DNA of 64,000 nt from Anthonomus grandis grandis (Eukaryota; Arthropoda; Insecta; Coleoptera; Curculionidae): contig NC_065554.1 in assembly GCF_022605725.1 (NCBI RefSeq), forward strand, positions 2,747,100 to 2,811,099. The letters run 5' to 3'. Shown in pieces: positions 12,036 to 23,714 of this stretch (position 1 is its first letter; each line of letters starts with the position of its first letter). The translations under genes were made by a program, and so were the position numbers. A model generated the notes under the pieces. That model was not told the DNA's origin. It was given only the letters and a program-made list of their open reading frames with translations, and ran no database searches.

Positions 12036-13017
12036 ATGACTAACAGAAGGAAATCTATTAGTTGCGGCAAGTGCAATCGTAACTTAACTAAGTTGCAATA
12101 TAAGATCCAATGTGCTGGAACGTGTTATAGATGGTTCCACAAAGACTGCTCTGGATTTAGTGCAGCTGAGTTCTCCGCCTATGAACTACGTCAGACAACT
12201 CAAAAATGGGCATGTGTTGATTGCTTAGCTGCTGATCTTTCGTCGAATACAAGAAGAAACAGCACTGTGACAAACAGAAGAAGCACGCTATATGAAATCC
12301 CGGAGGTACATACTAATTCATTCGGCTTTGAAGACCTGTTTGACCTACAAAATCCATCTAACCTTGACATCATGAGGGCGGTAAAGGGAATGTTTGAAGA
12401 GCTGAAAAACTCAGTGTCTTTTAATAGTTCTCTGATGGAAAAGCTTCAGAAAACAGTTGAGACTCTTTCAAATGATAACAAAGAACTAAAGAAGGAACAT
12501 GACCTATTAAAAGCCAGAGTGTCAGATCTAGAGAGGGAGCTGACACATGTCAAATTCAGTAATCCCAGAGCCATGGAGGAGAAGAGCAAAAATTTAGTTA
12601 TCGTAGGCATAAAGGCCAACCAGCAATGTAAGGATAACGTTTTAAAAAGTTTAAATGTAACTATATCTGAAAATGATTTTGTTTTAAAGGCTCCTCCTAG
12701 TGATAAATCCATTAAAATGCCAATAATTGTATCCTTCGAAAACCTTGCATTAAGAAACGAAATTTTGAAAAAAACGGAAATTAGTATCATTAGACACAAA
12801 CATCTGTAATATTCAGTCCGAAATAAAAACAAAAATTTATATAAATCCTGACCTGCCTAAACACACACGCGATCTGTTTCATAAAGCACGGGAACTTAAG
12901 GAATTTGGCTACAAATTTGTATGGTGTAAAAACGATAGCATTCTTGTAAGAAAAAAGGAAGGCGAGCCGGTGATCAGTATCATCACTGCTGCTCAAGTAG
13001 ATAACTTAAAAATGTAA
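12036..13017 (+). pseudogene. LINE ORF1 protein with PHD-type zinc finger, one frameshift
   Basis: The chosen start is ATG 12036 (MTNRRKSISCGKC); the open frame further upstream has no ATG. A Cys/His cluster (CGKC, CAGTC, WFHKDC, WACVDC) within the first 70 residues is a PHD-like finger. A coiled-coil stretch follows at roughly residues 120-190 (MEKLQKTVETLSNDNKELKK), then a conserved ORF1 domain. Near 12790 the frame shifts, and the C-terminal part reads INPDLPKHTRDLFHKAREL to the stop at 13017. ORF1 proteins of this group bind the element RNA and act as chaperones. The frameshift would remove the last 75 or so residues. Confidence 0.8.
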
Positions 13018-13079
13018 ATATTTTTTTTTTGCAGCTATTGTTTATTTCTATTTATGTTTATGTTTTGAATTAAGGTTGG

Positions 13080-15810
13080 ATGGCTTTAAACCGTAATAAC
13101 CTTAATATTACTAATGCAAAAATTGGTCATATAAACGTTAGATCTTTAATTCCTAAATTTCAGCTTATCAAAGACTATATCCTACTAAATAAGTTTGACA
13201 TTTTTGCCGTCACAGAATCTTGGCTCTCGGGCTTTATTGATGATGAGATGTTACAAATTGAAGGTTTTCGCTTGGTTAGGCGCGACCGTACCATAGGTAG
13301 AGGAGGCGGAATTGTAGTCTATGTGAGAGATACCATAAAATATTCTATTTTAAATGATTTTGACTGCAATTTTTCTGAGCAAATATGGATACAATTTAAA
13401 ACTAAGGATGTTCTAAGCACCATAGATGTTTCTATAGGCCCCCGGGTCTTACTAATATAAATGATTTTATGACTGAGTTTGAAACTAACATTTGTAGATA
13501 TGTTTTGTCGTGTGACAAACTCCTCTGTCTTGGCGATTTTAATATAAACGTAAATAACTTGGAATCTATCCATACGCAAAGGTTTCGTTCTCTACTTCAG
13601 GTATACAGCTTAAGTCAAATTATCAATGAGTTCACTCGGCCTGTCTTATGTCTTATTTTATGTAAAGTACGTCTTATGATTTTCAAAACTCCACCCTTCC
13701 TATTAACTTACAGGGATTTTAAACATTTTATATATGATAATTTTTACCAAGATTTATTAAATTCTCGATTAGATGACATATTTTATATGGAAGATATTAA
13801 TGCTAAAGTTGATAGGTTTAATGATTGTATACTTAATCTTTTTAATATACATGCGCCATTTAAAACGGCCAGAATTACTAAAGGAAGGAGTCCTTGGATC
13901 ACAGATAATATCAAACATCTTATTTATCTTAGAAATGGGGCCTTGTCCAAGTAAAAAAAACAAAAAACTGAATTAAATTGGGAACACTATCGCCAACTTC
14001 GGAACCAAGTGACAGCGGCTGTTGAAATAGAGAAGAAGTGCTATCTCAATAACACCTACAAAAGGATGACTCCAAAAATAATTGGAAGGTACTACGTCAG
14101 CTGAACATACATTGCAAGGCTCAAAACACCATTCCTGACCATGGGTGATACCTGAAATCATAAATACTTGGTGACCCTGAAATCATAAATACCTTTTTTA
14201 TAAATGCTGCATCTTCCAACGCGCCTAATCCAGAAACGTTGTCTTATTATCTGCTAAATGTTAAGGAAGGGGTAGGAAACTTCGAGTTTCAGCTAGCAAC
14301 GCTTGAAGAATTTAAATCTACTTTATTCTCAATGAAATCTGAGGCCATTGGGACAGATGGTATAGGCTTGTCGATGCTGCTCCACTGCTGTCCATATATT
14401 CTTCCATTTCTAGTGCATCTTGTTAATTGTTGTATTAAATATTCAACTTTTCCCCATTCTTGGAAGTCCTCATACCTTATCCCTATTCCAAAAGTCCCTT
14501 CTCTAACTGAATTATCCGACCTTAGGCCTATTAGCATTCTCCCTGTCATCTCAAAAGTTTTAGAGAGGGTACTGGAAAGCCAAATCAGAACATACGTAAA
14601 CAGATTTGATATCTTGCCGGTTATTTAGTCCGGGTTTCGAAAAGACTTCAGCTGCTCTTCTAAAAGTAACTGACGATATTATACAGTCAGCTGATTGTAA
14701 TGAGTTAACAATCTTGACTCTACTTGATTACTCCAAGGCCTTTGATAAGTTAAATCACCAACTATTACTGGCTATACTAAAATTCTTAGGTGTTAGGGAG
14801 AGTGCTCGCTCTCTAGTTCGGCAATATTTGACCGGTCGAACTCAGATAGTGAAGCTCAATGGGAAGCAATCCTCGGCTATGGATCTCTCTTGCGGAGTAC
14901 CACAAGGGTCTATTCTTGGTCCTCTATTCTTTACCCTGTATACGTCTCAATTGTGTAAGAGTCTCAGATATTTAAAAGTCCATCTATATGCCGACGATAC
15001 ACAGGTTTATTTCTCTTTTCCTCCTAACAAAATCTTAGAAGCTAATGATAAAGTATCTTACGACCTTAACATGCTAGCAAAGGCATCGGAAAATCATTGT
15101 TTGAGTTTAAACCCAAGTAAATGTAAGATTCTTCTTTTTGGTAGGTTGCATTCCAGAGACACATATGAGAAATTTGTTCAGATTAAATTGAATGGTCAAC
15201 TAATAAATTGTAGTAATGTGGCTAGGAATCTTGGAGTTTTATTAGATGTTAAGTTGAGGTTCACTGAGCACATTGATCAATGTATTAAAAAAGCTTTTAT
15301 TAACCTTAAGCTACTTTATAGTCAGAGGCAGCTCCTTAATAAGGAACTAAAAAAAGTTTTATGTGACAGCCTTGTATTTGTCCCATTTCACTTACTGTGA
15401 TGTTTTGTATGGCCCCTGCCTTTTGATAAGTGATATAAAAAGAATACAGTACATTTAAAATTGTTGTGTAAGGTTAATTAATGGGATGAGAAAATTTGAT
15501 AGAGGTATGAGTAGTGAGTTACGCTTGATGAGATGGCAAAATATGAGTGAAAGGAGGTTACTACATAGTCGTGTTCTCTTTAAAAAAATGTCCTAATTAC
15601 CTTTATCAGAAAATTAAGTTTAGATATGACGCTCATGTTTTGGACTTAAGAAATAAGCATTTTATTACACCTCCTCTTCATAAAACTTTTTTATTTGAGA
15701 GGAGCTTTAGTTACTGTATTCATCTGCAATATAATTAAATTCCTCCTGAGTTAAAATATATTTCACCTTCTATATTTAAAATAAGCAGTTATATTACTGA
15801 TCTCTGTTAG
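13080..15810 (+). pseudogene. LINE ORF2: endonuclease and reverse transcriptase, disrupted
   Basis: From ATG 13080 the endonuclease reads IGHINVRSLIPKFQLIKDY, TESWL and GRGGGIVVYV. It breaks at about 13460 and resumes with CLGDFNINVNN. The reverse transcriptase starts near 14239 with SDLRPISILPVISKVLE. A stop near 14627 and a shift precede LLDYSKAFDKLNHQ, CGVPQGSILGPLFF and HLYADDTQVY (catalytic Asp pair). The C-terminal tail continues in another frame to about 15810 (FERSFSYCIH). At least four lesions are visible. A 27-bp partial tandem duplication lies at about 14150-14195. The protein would nick target DNA and reverse-transcribe the RNA in place. Confidence 0.8.
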
Positions 15811-16065
15811 CCTAGAGTGTTGTTAAATATCTATTCTTTAACTTATTGTAAATTTCATAAGTCTGTGTGGTTATCAAACGTTGTAATGTTAATCGGTTGT
15901 GCATATAGGCAGTTAGAACTTAATATTTTGTAACTATGCAATTATTTAAGATAAATTTTGAAATTCTTTGTAATATCTAACCTCAAGCTGATTTGTATGG
16001 TTAAGCTAGGAAGTAAGCTTCAACTTCGCCATTTAGAATTTACCAATTGTAAATTTTAATAAAGA

Positions 16066-16066
<1 letters not shown>

Positions 16067-16099
<33 letters not shown>
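16067..16099. repeat. (ATT)n tail of the LINE
   Basis: About 11 ATT units directly follow the LINE 3' UTR (AATAAAGAC), as expected for a microsatellite-tailed LINE. Confidence 0.85.
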
Positions 16100-16390
16100 C
16101 TTCTCAAAAAAACTACTCTACTACTACAGTTGAGAGATATTAGTAAAGTGAACTTTACTGCCTTAGTAAACTTCTCTCTTAGCGCCTATTTTAATAAATT
16201 TTTTAGTCAAAATAGCCAACAAACTCGCTGGAAGAATGAATGTGTTTCTCAGTCTACAGCATGCATTTTGTACTTTCTGAATTTTATAGTTATTATCCGC
16301 AGTTAGACTAGGCCCATACAGTCACAATAATTAAAATGGCAAGGGTATCACAGATCTTTTTAACGCGCTTTTATTAGCTTCGGTTATATC

Positions 16391-16412
16391 TATGTATGTA
16401 TGTATGTATGTA
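16391..16412. repeat. TATG microsatellite
   Basis: Five TATG units. No element end is apparent next to it. Confidence 0.85.
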
Positions 16413-16639
16413 ACAGAATCTTTGAGCTTAATTTTCACTGGTTTATAAAAGTCTGGTTAACTTGAAACTTTTCATACCTCCCCACGCTTTTTACTTTGAT
16501 ATGAAATATTGTGTTAATAAATTTTGTTATGATTTTTATTTGAGGTAATTAATTATGATTGATTGTCTGACCTTCTACTATAATAATAAAAACTCTTTGT
16601 AAGTAAAAATAATTTTCTACTTTTTAGTTCGATTAGCAA

Positions 16640-17784
16640 TAAAAGCGTGTTCTTTTAGTTTTTTTAAGCTATTTTTTATTTAATAGAAGGCTTAGCATCA
16701 GTTGTTGGTTGTTGTAAGTAAGAGCATAAAATCCCTTTTTAATAATATTCTGTACATGTTCATGAAAGCTTGGATCCATCACTATTAAGCCCAAATCTTG
16801 TTCACAATATGCAAAGGTTTAACTTATATCGCTATTGTGTATATTTTACGACTTTAATGTCTTTTTTGTTTTTAATACCAAAACATAATAGCTTTGTCTT
16901 GTTGGAGTTTTAGTTAAAATTATGTTTGTAAGCTAATTAAGATCTAAGCTTAGTTTTCCGGCAGCTTCCCGAGGATTGAAAGAGAAGTAGATCTGAGTAT
17001 CGTAAGCATAGGCATGTGTACGTAAGCAAAGGAGCAGCACTAACGTCTATTATGTAATTAATAAATAAGAGCGGGGATAAAATAGCACCCTGAGATCCAC
17101 CAGATTTAATCGAAATATTACTTGATGCCAAGTTATTGAAACTGATCATTTGCGATCTGTCTCAAAGAAATTAACCATAGTTAAGTGCTTCGTTCTCAAA
17201 GCTATAGTACTTAACTTTATCTAATAGGAGCCTAGAGTCTAAAGTATCAAAAACTTTAGAGAAGCCAATAAAACTAAAATACTAACAAGACCTTCATCGA
17301 AACGAAAAAAAATTGGTAATATAAAACGTTTTCCAATACTTTGGACAAGGTGTGTAATAAACTTATAATTCTTCGGAGAAAGTTTAAGGATCATTTATTT
17401 TAGGTAAACGGATGCCAATTGCAGTTTTTCAGGCAGTCGGTATATCGCTGGTCTCTATCTCTATTATACATAGTTATATGTATAATAAATATATGTATAG
17501 TTAATCATATGCATAATAATATTTTCTATAAAAGCGCTACACATTTTTTAAATTGATTGAGTCTACATCCACAACATTTCAGTATATTTCCTGAGAAGTC
17601 CAGCAGAGTGTTCTTTCTTAGATTTTTTTTTGGTTAAGGTAAGAAGAATTTTTATACCGGTACTACTTTGCAGGGTGCGTATAATTTCTCTGCCATAAAT
17701 AAGTTCTTTCCTATTACGGTTAAAAATATTGAAGGAAAAGTTAAATCTAGATTTAAAATATAAACATTATTGTTGTATCTTATC
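16640..17784 (-). pseudogene. LINE reverse transcriptase fragment, 3' half of a split LINE
   Basis: On the minus strand short open stretches in shifting frames read HTLSKVLE, FSKVFDTLDSRLLLDKVKYY, SQGAILSPLLF and CEQDLGLIVMDPSFHEH. These are the usual blocks of a Jockey/CR1-type reverse transcriptase, in order. The fragment has many stops. It ends at the 8-bp target duplication of the hAT element at 17785-17792. The same LINE appears to continue, same strand, at 26723 on the far side of the hAT. The 130-bp dispersed repeat at 17600-17730 interrupts or belongs to it. Confidence 0.65.
17600..17730 (-). repeat. 130-bp dispersed repeat, copy 2
   Basis: Second copy of the segment at 6071-6200, same orientation. 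It lies between the reverse transcriptase and endonuclease halves of the split LINE and does not resemble either. Confidence 0.75.
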
Positions 17785-18994
17785 CCTAAATTCAGAGCCG
17801 AACCTAGAGTTTTTGCCGCCTGGATGCAAAAACCAAATTTGTCGACTCATCACCAGTTTTGGAAAACGTGTAGGTATAGTAAACATCGCAAATTAGGGAA
17901 AATTAATAAAAACACAATTTTGAACATTTAAATCATAAATAATATATTTATTAATTCAACGAATAGATATATACCTATAATATAAATATGAGTCTATAAC
18001 ACATATTATGTATACATAAATATAATTTGGTATAACCAAAAGAAAAAAATCTACATAGTTGTTTTACGAAAAATAAAGTAAAATAAAAAAAATATAACAC
18101 TAGGCAAATCTTAATCCTAAAATCGACTTTTCTTGCCTTGCAGTGCTTAGGCTGATAGTTTTTCATTAATTTAAGTTTTGAAAATGATCGCAACACAGGA
18201 GCTACAGTGACTGGCATAGTTAAAAATATGGTAAGGGCAAAAAATAAATTAGGAAATATTCCTTTTAACTCGTTAGCAATGAAGATAGGCTAACACTTCT
18301 TTGGCCGATATATTATTTATATTAGTAATGTAAATAGCAAATATATCAATACCATTGTAAAGATCCATTGCAATTATATCAACATTTTTTGTTTTCGGCT
18401 CAGTTAGTTTAATTTCTAAATTGGTACAATATTTCATTATTTCCTCTTTAGAAAACACACCTTATCAAATTATTTAAAAAACCAAAAGATTCAACATTTG
18501 TTTCTAAGTCTTAAAATCTCTCATATAATTTTGAAATGGCAATATCAAGAATATAAAAATATTAATTTACTTTAAAATGTAATTCTGGAGACTGAATAGG
18601 CTCATCTTTATGTTCATATTCATAAAAAGTATTTTTTCTTCTTGGTTGAACTGCAGAAAATTAATTTTCTGCATTCATTTCTTGAGCTATTTTTTTAGCT
18701 TCATTAGGCAAATATATAAACCCATTGTCGGATCTCATGTCTGTTAAAAATATTTTAATTTCATTTAACATTTGTACAGATTCTGGTAAAGTAACTTCAG
18801 ATTTTTGCATGATTTAGCTAACTACATTTATTTTTAATAAAATATTGTACCAAACAACTAAGGAACTTATAAATTTAAATGATTTTATTTTATTAATCAG
18901 GGAACTTACAGTATTCCTTGTGTCATTATCTCTAGATGTATAAACGGCGAACAGTGAATCACAAACATATCAATTCATCTTCAATTCATAGCTA

Positions 18995-21810
18995 CAGGGC
19001 AACCAAATAAACGTGGCCTCTGAGATGCGTAAACGAAGGAGTGAAAAAGCCAGTGTGTGCAACAGAGACGAAGAAGAGAAAATTAATACTTTAGGCAAGA
19101 TATGCTGTGTTTACACCCTGCATATTTTGTTCATGTTAGTTACATACATATTTGATATACTACGTGAAATAATACTTATTACTAATTACATATTACTATT
19201 TAGTTATTATGAAATAATGGTATATTTATATGTACACCATACGAATAGTTAAATATTTACAATTGTATATTTTTTTACAAATGTTGCATGGCACAAAAAA
19301 AAAAGTATATCAAAAAAGTTTTAGATAGAATAGTAGTAGTGATCAGACTTATAATGTGATTTTTTTTAAACCTGGTTAAGTATTTACAATAACATTCGTT
19401 TTATATAAATATTTAAGATGGCGTCCAATACTACGACATCGCAGGTTAAAAAAAACCTTGTTATATTAAATATTAATCTGTAGGTGTTTTTTTAAACATC
19501 CGTTTACTATATTAGTTTACTTATTTTTAAAGAATGTTTTTTTCTTAAAAGCACGTTTTTTATTACATTATTATTCTCCAGTTACAAAAATATTTAAAAC
19601 TATATACAGGGTGGTTGATGATAAATAAAATGCAAATTCACGAAATAAAATATTATTTATGAACACACAACAAACATTTATAAATTAACATAGGTTCTAT
19701 CCTCTTCAACAGTTAAGCTTTGTGATCCATCATCTTCGTCAAGTTCCTCTATTCCAGACAATTCGCTATCTTCGTCATCTTCAGTGTCACTTTCTGTATC
19801 ACTATTCGTTGAATCCAAGTTAATTATCAGCTGCTCGACAACTAGGTCTATGGTTGGTTCTTTTTCTAAATATTCCTGTTCAAAACATTTAGCCCGTTCA
19901 CACCTAGATTTCCAGTTTTCGGCAGAGAATTCTTCAAAAAAGGCACAATATTTTATAACTTATTTAAATCGGGATGATATGGAGGGAGCCGTAATACCTC
20001 GTGACCTTTTGCGTTAAAGAGTTCATCTATTTCATATTTTTTATATTTCGGCTTATGCAGCTTTATTAAATTGTATAGTTGCGGCTTTAATATATTATCA
20101 TCATAAGGTATTCATTCCCCTTAATCGTAACCAGTCTTGCATTTCCGCTTTCTTCGTTAAAGATGTGGGTATTTTTTGTGCTTGTTTATTGTGATATGGA
20201 GCGTTGTCAATTACTACTACAGTTTTTGGTTTTAGATTAGGAATAAGATTTTCCGTTACCTATTTTTTATAATTATCAAAATTCATCTCGTGATGGTAGT
20301 CGCCACTTGTGCTGTTTGATTTCCACCTTATGTATGCGTTAGGGATAAATCCGTTCTCTCCACCTGCGTGTACTATGATAAGGCGTAGTCCTTTTCCAAT
20401 AGGTTTTTTGATCCCCTCTGAACTTTCATCACTTTTAAGTGCGTATATGGAAGGCATGAATATACGTTTCGTCCATGTAAATTATGTCGCGATTTTCCTC
20501 CTTATACTTTCGCATCCTTCTGAGAAATTCTATTCTAAGCAATCTTATAGGTTGACGTTTCATTAATATTTTCCGGTTATTACTAAATTTTCTCCAGCGA
20601 AAACCAATTTTGTGGATACTTTTACGCAAAGTCTCTCTACATCTATGATAGCCAGTGCCTTCTACAAATTTGCTGTGTATTGTTTCTAACGTGGGGACTG
20701 TCTTTTCTGTGATGTGATGGTTTATTACGGTTCTACGCAAAACTCCTAAATCAGCGTCGTCAAGAAGAGTGTTTGTTTTTCTCTTTTGACGTCTTTTTTT
20801 GGGTGTTGAAAACATTGTTGCTTCGCCTGTTTCCATTTGGGTTGCCTCCTGCTTAATTCTGCGAATACTCCTTAGTGAAACGCCCGTTGCCGCTGCAACA
20901 CGGTCTTGAACCTTCAAAAGAAATTATTATTTAAAAATCTGTCTGCCATATTTTAATTTTCCATTAAAGCCCTTTTAATTTTCTTTTTAAAGATGTATCA
21001 CACTTGCAGAACATAAAAGTAATATACAGGATGCAAGCTAATAAAAAATAAATTTCGGCTGTAACAGTGTTAAAGTTGTGTTAAAGTTTCCATATATTTT
21101 AAAAATTTGCCACTATCATTCCTTTATGAGATAAATTAGTTTTTTTTATTTTAGGTAGCGATAGAATATTTACATGTTTTATATTATTTTATAGAAACAT
21201 TTTTTTTTAATTATAGTGATAAAAGATCAGATAATAAGAATCAGTTTTTCACCCAGTAACAACGTTTAAAACAGCATCAGGCAACTTAATACAGCACTTT
21301 AAATTTAATGCAAAAAAGAGCAATATCCTATAGAAATTTGTTTATGCAAAAGAGTTAAATAATACAAATTTTGCAAAAATATCAATATAAATTAAACCAC
21401 AGCTTTATTTAGAAATGTCAAATTGTTAAAGTTTACCAAAAAATAATAAAAGCTTATCATTATTTGAAATCAAAAGTAATTTTATAAAAAAAAAATTAAA
21501 AACTTTTGTAGAGGAATACTAACTTCACCAGCAACTGCTTCTGCTTGCATGAACTTCAATACATTACTAATTATCTCACGACTTTGACCGTTCAACACTT
21601 TTTTCGTAACTTTACTTGTAAAAGGCATTTTAAAAATAAAAAAACGAACGAAAGGTCACTATTTTAAATTTTTCACAACTAACTTTAATACGCCGATGTA
21701 AACTCTCTAAACACTCCGAACGCACAAGTAAAAATGAGCTCTCCAGCTGGACTGGGGGTCTTGCTACCGCGCACCCGATTCTCAGAGGCCACGACTATTT
21801 GGTTGACCTG
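18995..21810 (-). mobile_element. Tc1/mariner-superfamily element, DD82E type (copy 2)
   Basis: Inverted ends of about 33 bp (CAGGGCAACCAAATAAACGT on the left, with two or three differences on the right) are flanked by TA at 18993-18994 and 21811-21812. The element is 2816 bp and sits inside the hAT transposase, whose coding resumes on each side. The transposase is on the minus strand. The sequence differs from copy 1, so this is a second family of the same DD82E group. Confidence 0.85.
19678..21628 (-). pseudogene. DD82E transposase, disrupted
   Basis: A probable first exon starts at ATG 21628 (MPFTSKVTKKVLNGQSREI) and runs to about 21520. After an AT-rich gap, which is probably an intron, the frame resumes at 20917 with a helix-turn-helix (RVAAATGVSLRSIRRIKQEA). 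The first catalytic Asp is in IIYMDETYIHA near 20470. The second is in VVVIDNAPYHN near 20210. The third motif reads LPPYHPDLNKL near 19980, followed by a TAA exactly where the catalytic Glu is expected; GAA to TAA is a single-base change. The Asp-to-Glu-site spacing is again 82. Frames also shift near 20450, 20260 and 20130. The C-terminus is Asp/Glu-rich. Confidence 0.75.
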
Positions 21811-23714
21811 TAAGGGTCTTTATGGCTTCAATTCGACTCTCCCACCGGGTATCAGAGAGCGGTTTTAGCGTTAACCTAGGCACTTCTTTTAAAAGAATAT
21901 TCCATCGATATGTTGATGCCGAAAAAAAGACATCTTGTCCCTGAATAATACTGAACAAATTGGTCACTTTAAGCGAGCTTTTTGCTGCATTTCGATATCT
22001 ACAATTACGACTTAATTAAGGCTATGTGCAAGGGACAAAAACGACTCTGGGATTAATATCTAAGATTTTCTTTCTAGGCCATTGTTTGATTTTCATATTG
22101 GTACCATTGTCATTACCTTGGCAATATTAATATCATAATTATATTAAAAATATTGATATTAATATTAATATTATTTAATATGAAATCAGTTAAACCTTGA
22201 CCAGTAGTATTAGTAACTTCGTATAATCCTAAAAAATGTTCTCGAACCTCTACAATTTTACAAAAAATCATCAACAAAAACAAATCTAACAATTGTGATT
22301 TGTTCTTGATGACTAATATCAGGTATGCATTCAAGGATGATTGAAAAATATTTGCACATTTTTAAGGATTCAATTATATTTTTTTTAAACATTTTCTCTT
22401 ACTAAGGTGATCATTTCATTTTAGGTTTTATCGCTCAAGTAATGTGGAATTTTTTTGCCATCTTTTTGAATCCTGCTGATATGGTGAGCCCTTACACTAT
22501 TTTGCAATTTTCTTAAATAATTTCATAAAAATGCCATAACTTTTTCGAATAGTTTTTGACTGTTGCTCCTAAAAGCTAAAGTTTGTCCAGCCAAAGATTG
22601 AATCACAAAAATAGTTCTTTCCAAAACAGTCCCTAAAACCATTATTATCGCTAAAACTATTATAAGAAACTTCAAATAATTTGCAGGAAAAGCAGTATAC
22701 TGAATCTTTAGATTTTGAGTAAATAAGGCAGTTTCTAGGTACTTTTTCATTGTTGATTAACGAAGTAAGTAGAGCTAAAAGATCTGTTTAAATCTGATCT
22801 GATCTATTTTTTTTATGGGATGAATAATATTTTTTAATTGTACTAGACCTGTGTCTAAAATGATTAGTCCAGCAGTATCTGCCAATACTTCTGGCCAATA
22901 TGCTGGACCTTTAAATTGCTTTCCACTTATATCAATATCTGCAGTTTCTGTCTGCGTATTATTTGATGAGGGATTATTCGTTGTATCCTGGTAGAGTGTA
23001 ATATTGTTGACGGTCGATTTATTTTGGCATCGTTTTCACTTTTTTTCTTTTTTTAAAGGTTGAACATCTAGGGCTTGGCATGTTGAAGGTTAAGGTTGCG
23101 TACTGGTCGTGGATACAAAAAACTTTTTTAGTGAGCCATCTAGTTGCTTGTCGCCTTGCTCTTTTTTTATTTTTCTTCTTCGATATTATAAACCAGAAAG
23201 TCTCTTTCCACCATCAGCCATCTAAATCAGTAAAAAACAGTTTATAATTTGAACAAAAATAAAGACGGGAAATTTGTTATGCTAAAAAAAATTGAATCAG
23301 TAAAAAGTGCAAAATACTACTTTAACTTTTATATAATATATGTGCGTAATAAAAATCTATTTGTAATGAACTTACCATTCACAATATACTAATTACAGTG
23401 ATAATATAATGTATAACAGAACTAATTTTTTTAAAAAATCTCACTATAATAAGCAACTTGTCATTAAATTCGAAACTATCTTTCGGTAAAACTTAGGCTC
23501 TTTGCACATTAGGCAACTAAAAAGAAACTAATTGCAAATTTAAATCGTCAATCAGTTGCTTATTAGTTGCGGCCCGTGTATTTCTATGAGCACTCGCACA
23601 CAGCGCAACTAGTTGGTAACCAGTTTGAAACGCGTCGGTGATCTGTCAGCAGCAACCGGACATGCGAGTCGCTCGCGATTAGTTTCTAATGTGTTTTATG
23701 AGAAAACATTCAAA

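Larger units (their letters stand above)
12000..16099 (+). mobile_element. CR1/L2-like non-LTR retrotransposon
   Basis: ORF1 (12036-13017) is followed 63 bp later by ORF2 (13080 to about 15810), a 3' UTR and an (ATT)n tail at 16067-16099. This order, the apurinic-type endonuclease and the microsatellite tail fit the CR1/L2/Crack/Daphne group of LINEs. The 5' end is not defined. Both ORFs are broken by frameshifts, so the copy is inactive but close to full length. Confidence 0.8.
18100..23221 (-). pseudogene. hAT transposase (ZMYM1-like), split and degenerate
   Basis: The likely start is ATG 23221 (MADGGKRLSGL, then a basic region). KDSVYCFSCKLF at about 22700 is the TTF-type zinc-finger motif. 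LTLKPLSDTRWESRIEAIK at about 21860 is the conserved hAT/DUF4371 block. There the DD82E element (18995-21810) intervenes. Coding resumes at 18992 and below with FKFISSLVVWYNILLKINVV, FYEYEHKDEP and YCTNLEIKL. The C-terminal dimerisation motif PVTVAPVLRSFSKLKLMKNY lies at about 18217-18155. There are many stops and shifts. Transposases of this family cut the element out and leave 8-bp duplications. Confidence 0.7.

Noticed and set aside
12446..12832. Minus-strand 128-codon open frame
   Set aside because: Antisense to LINE ORF1, which has the zinc finger and coiled coil.
19013..19252. Plus-strand 79-codon open frame
   Set aside because: It starts inside the TIR of DD82E copy 2 and has no homology that I recognise.
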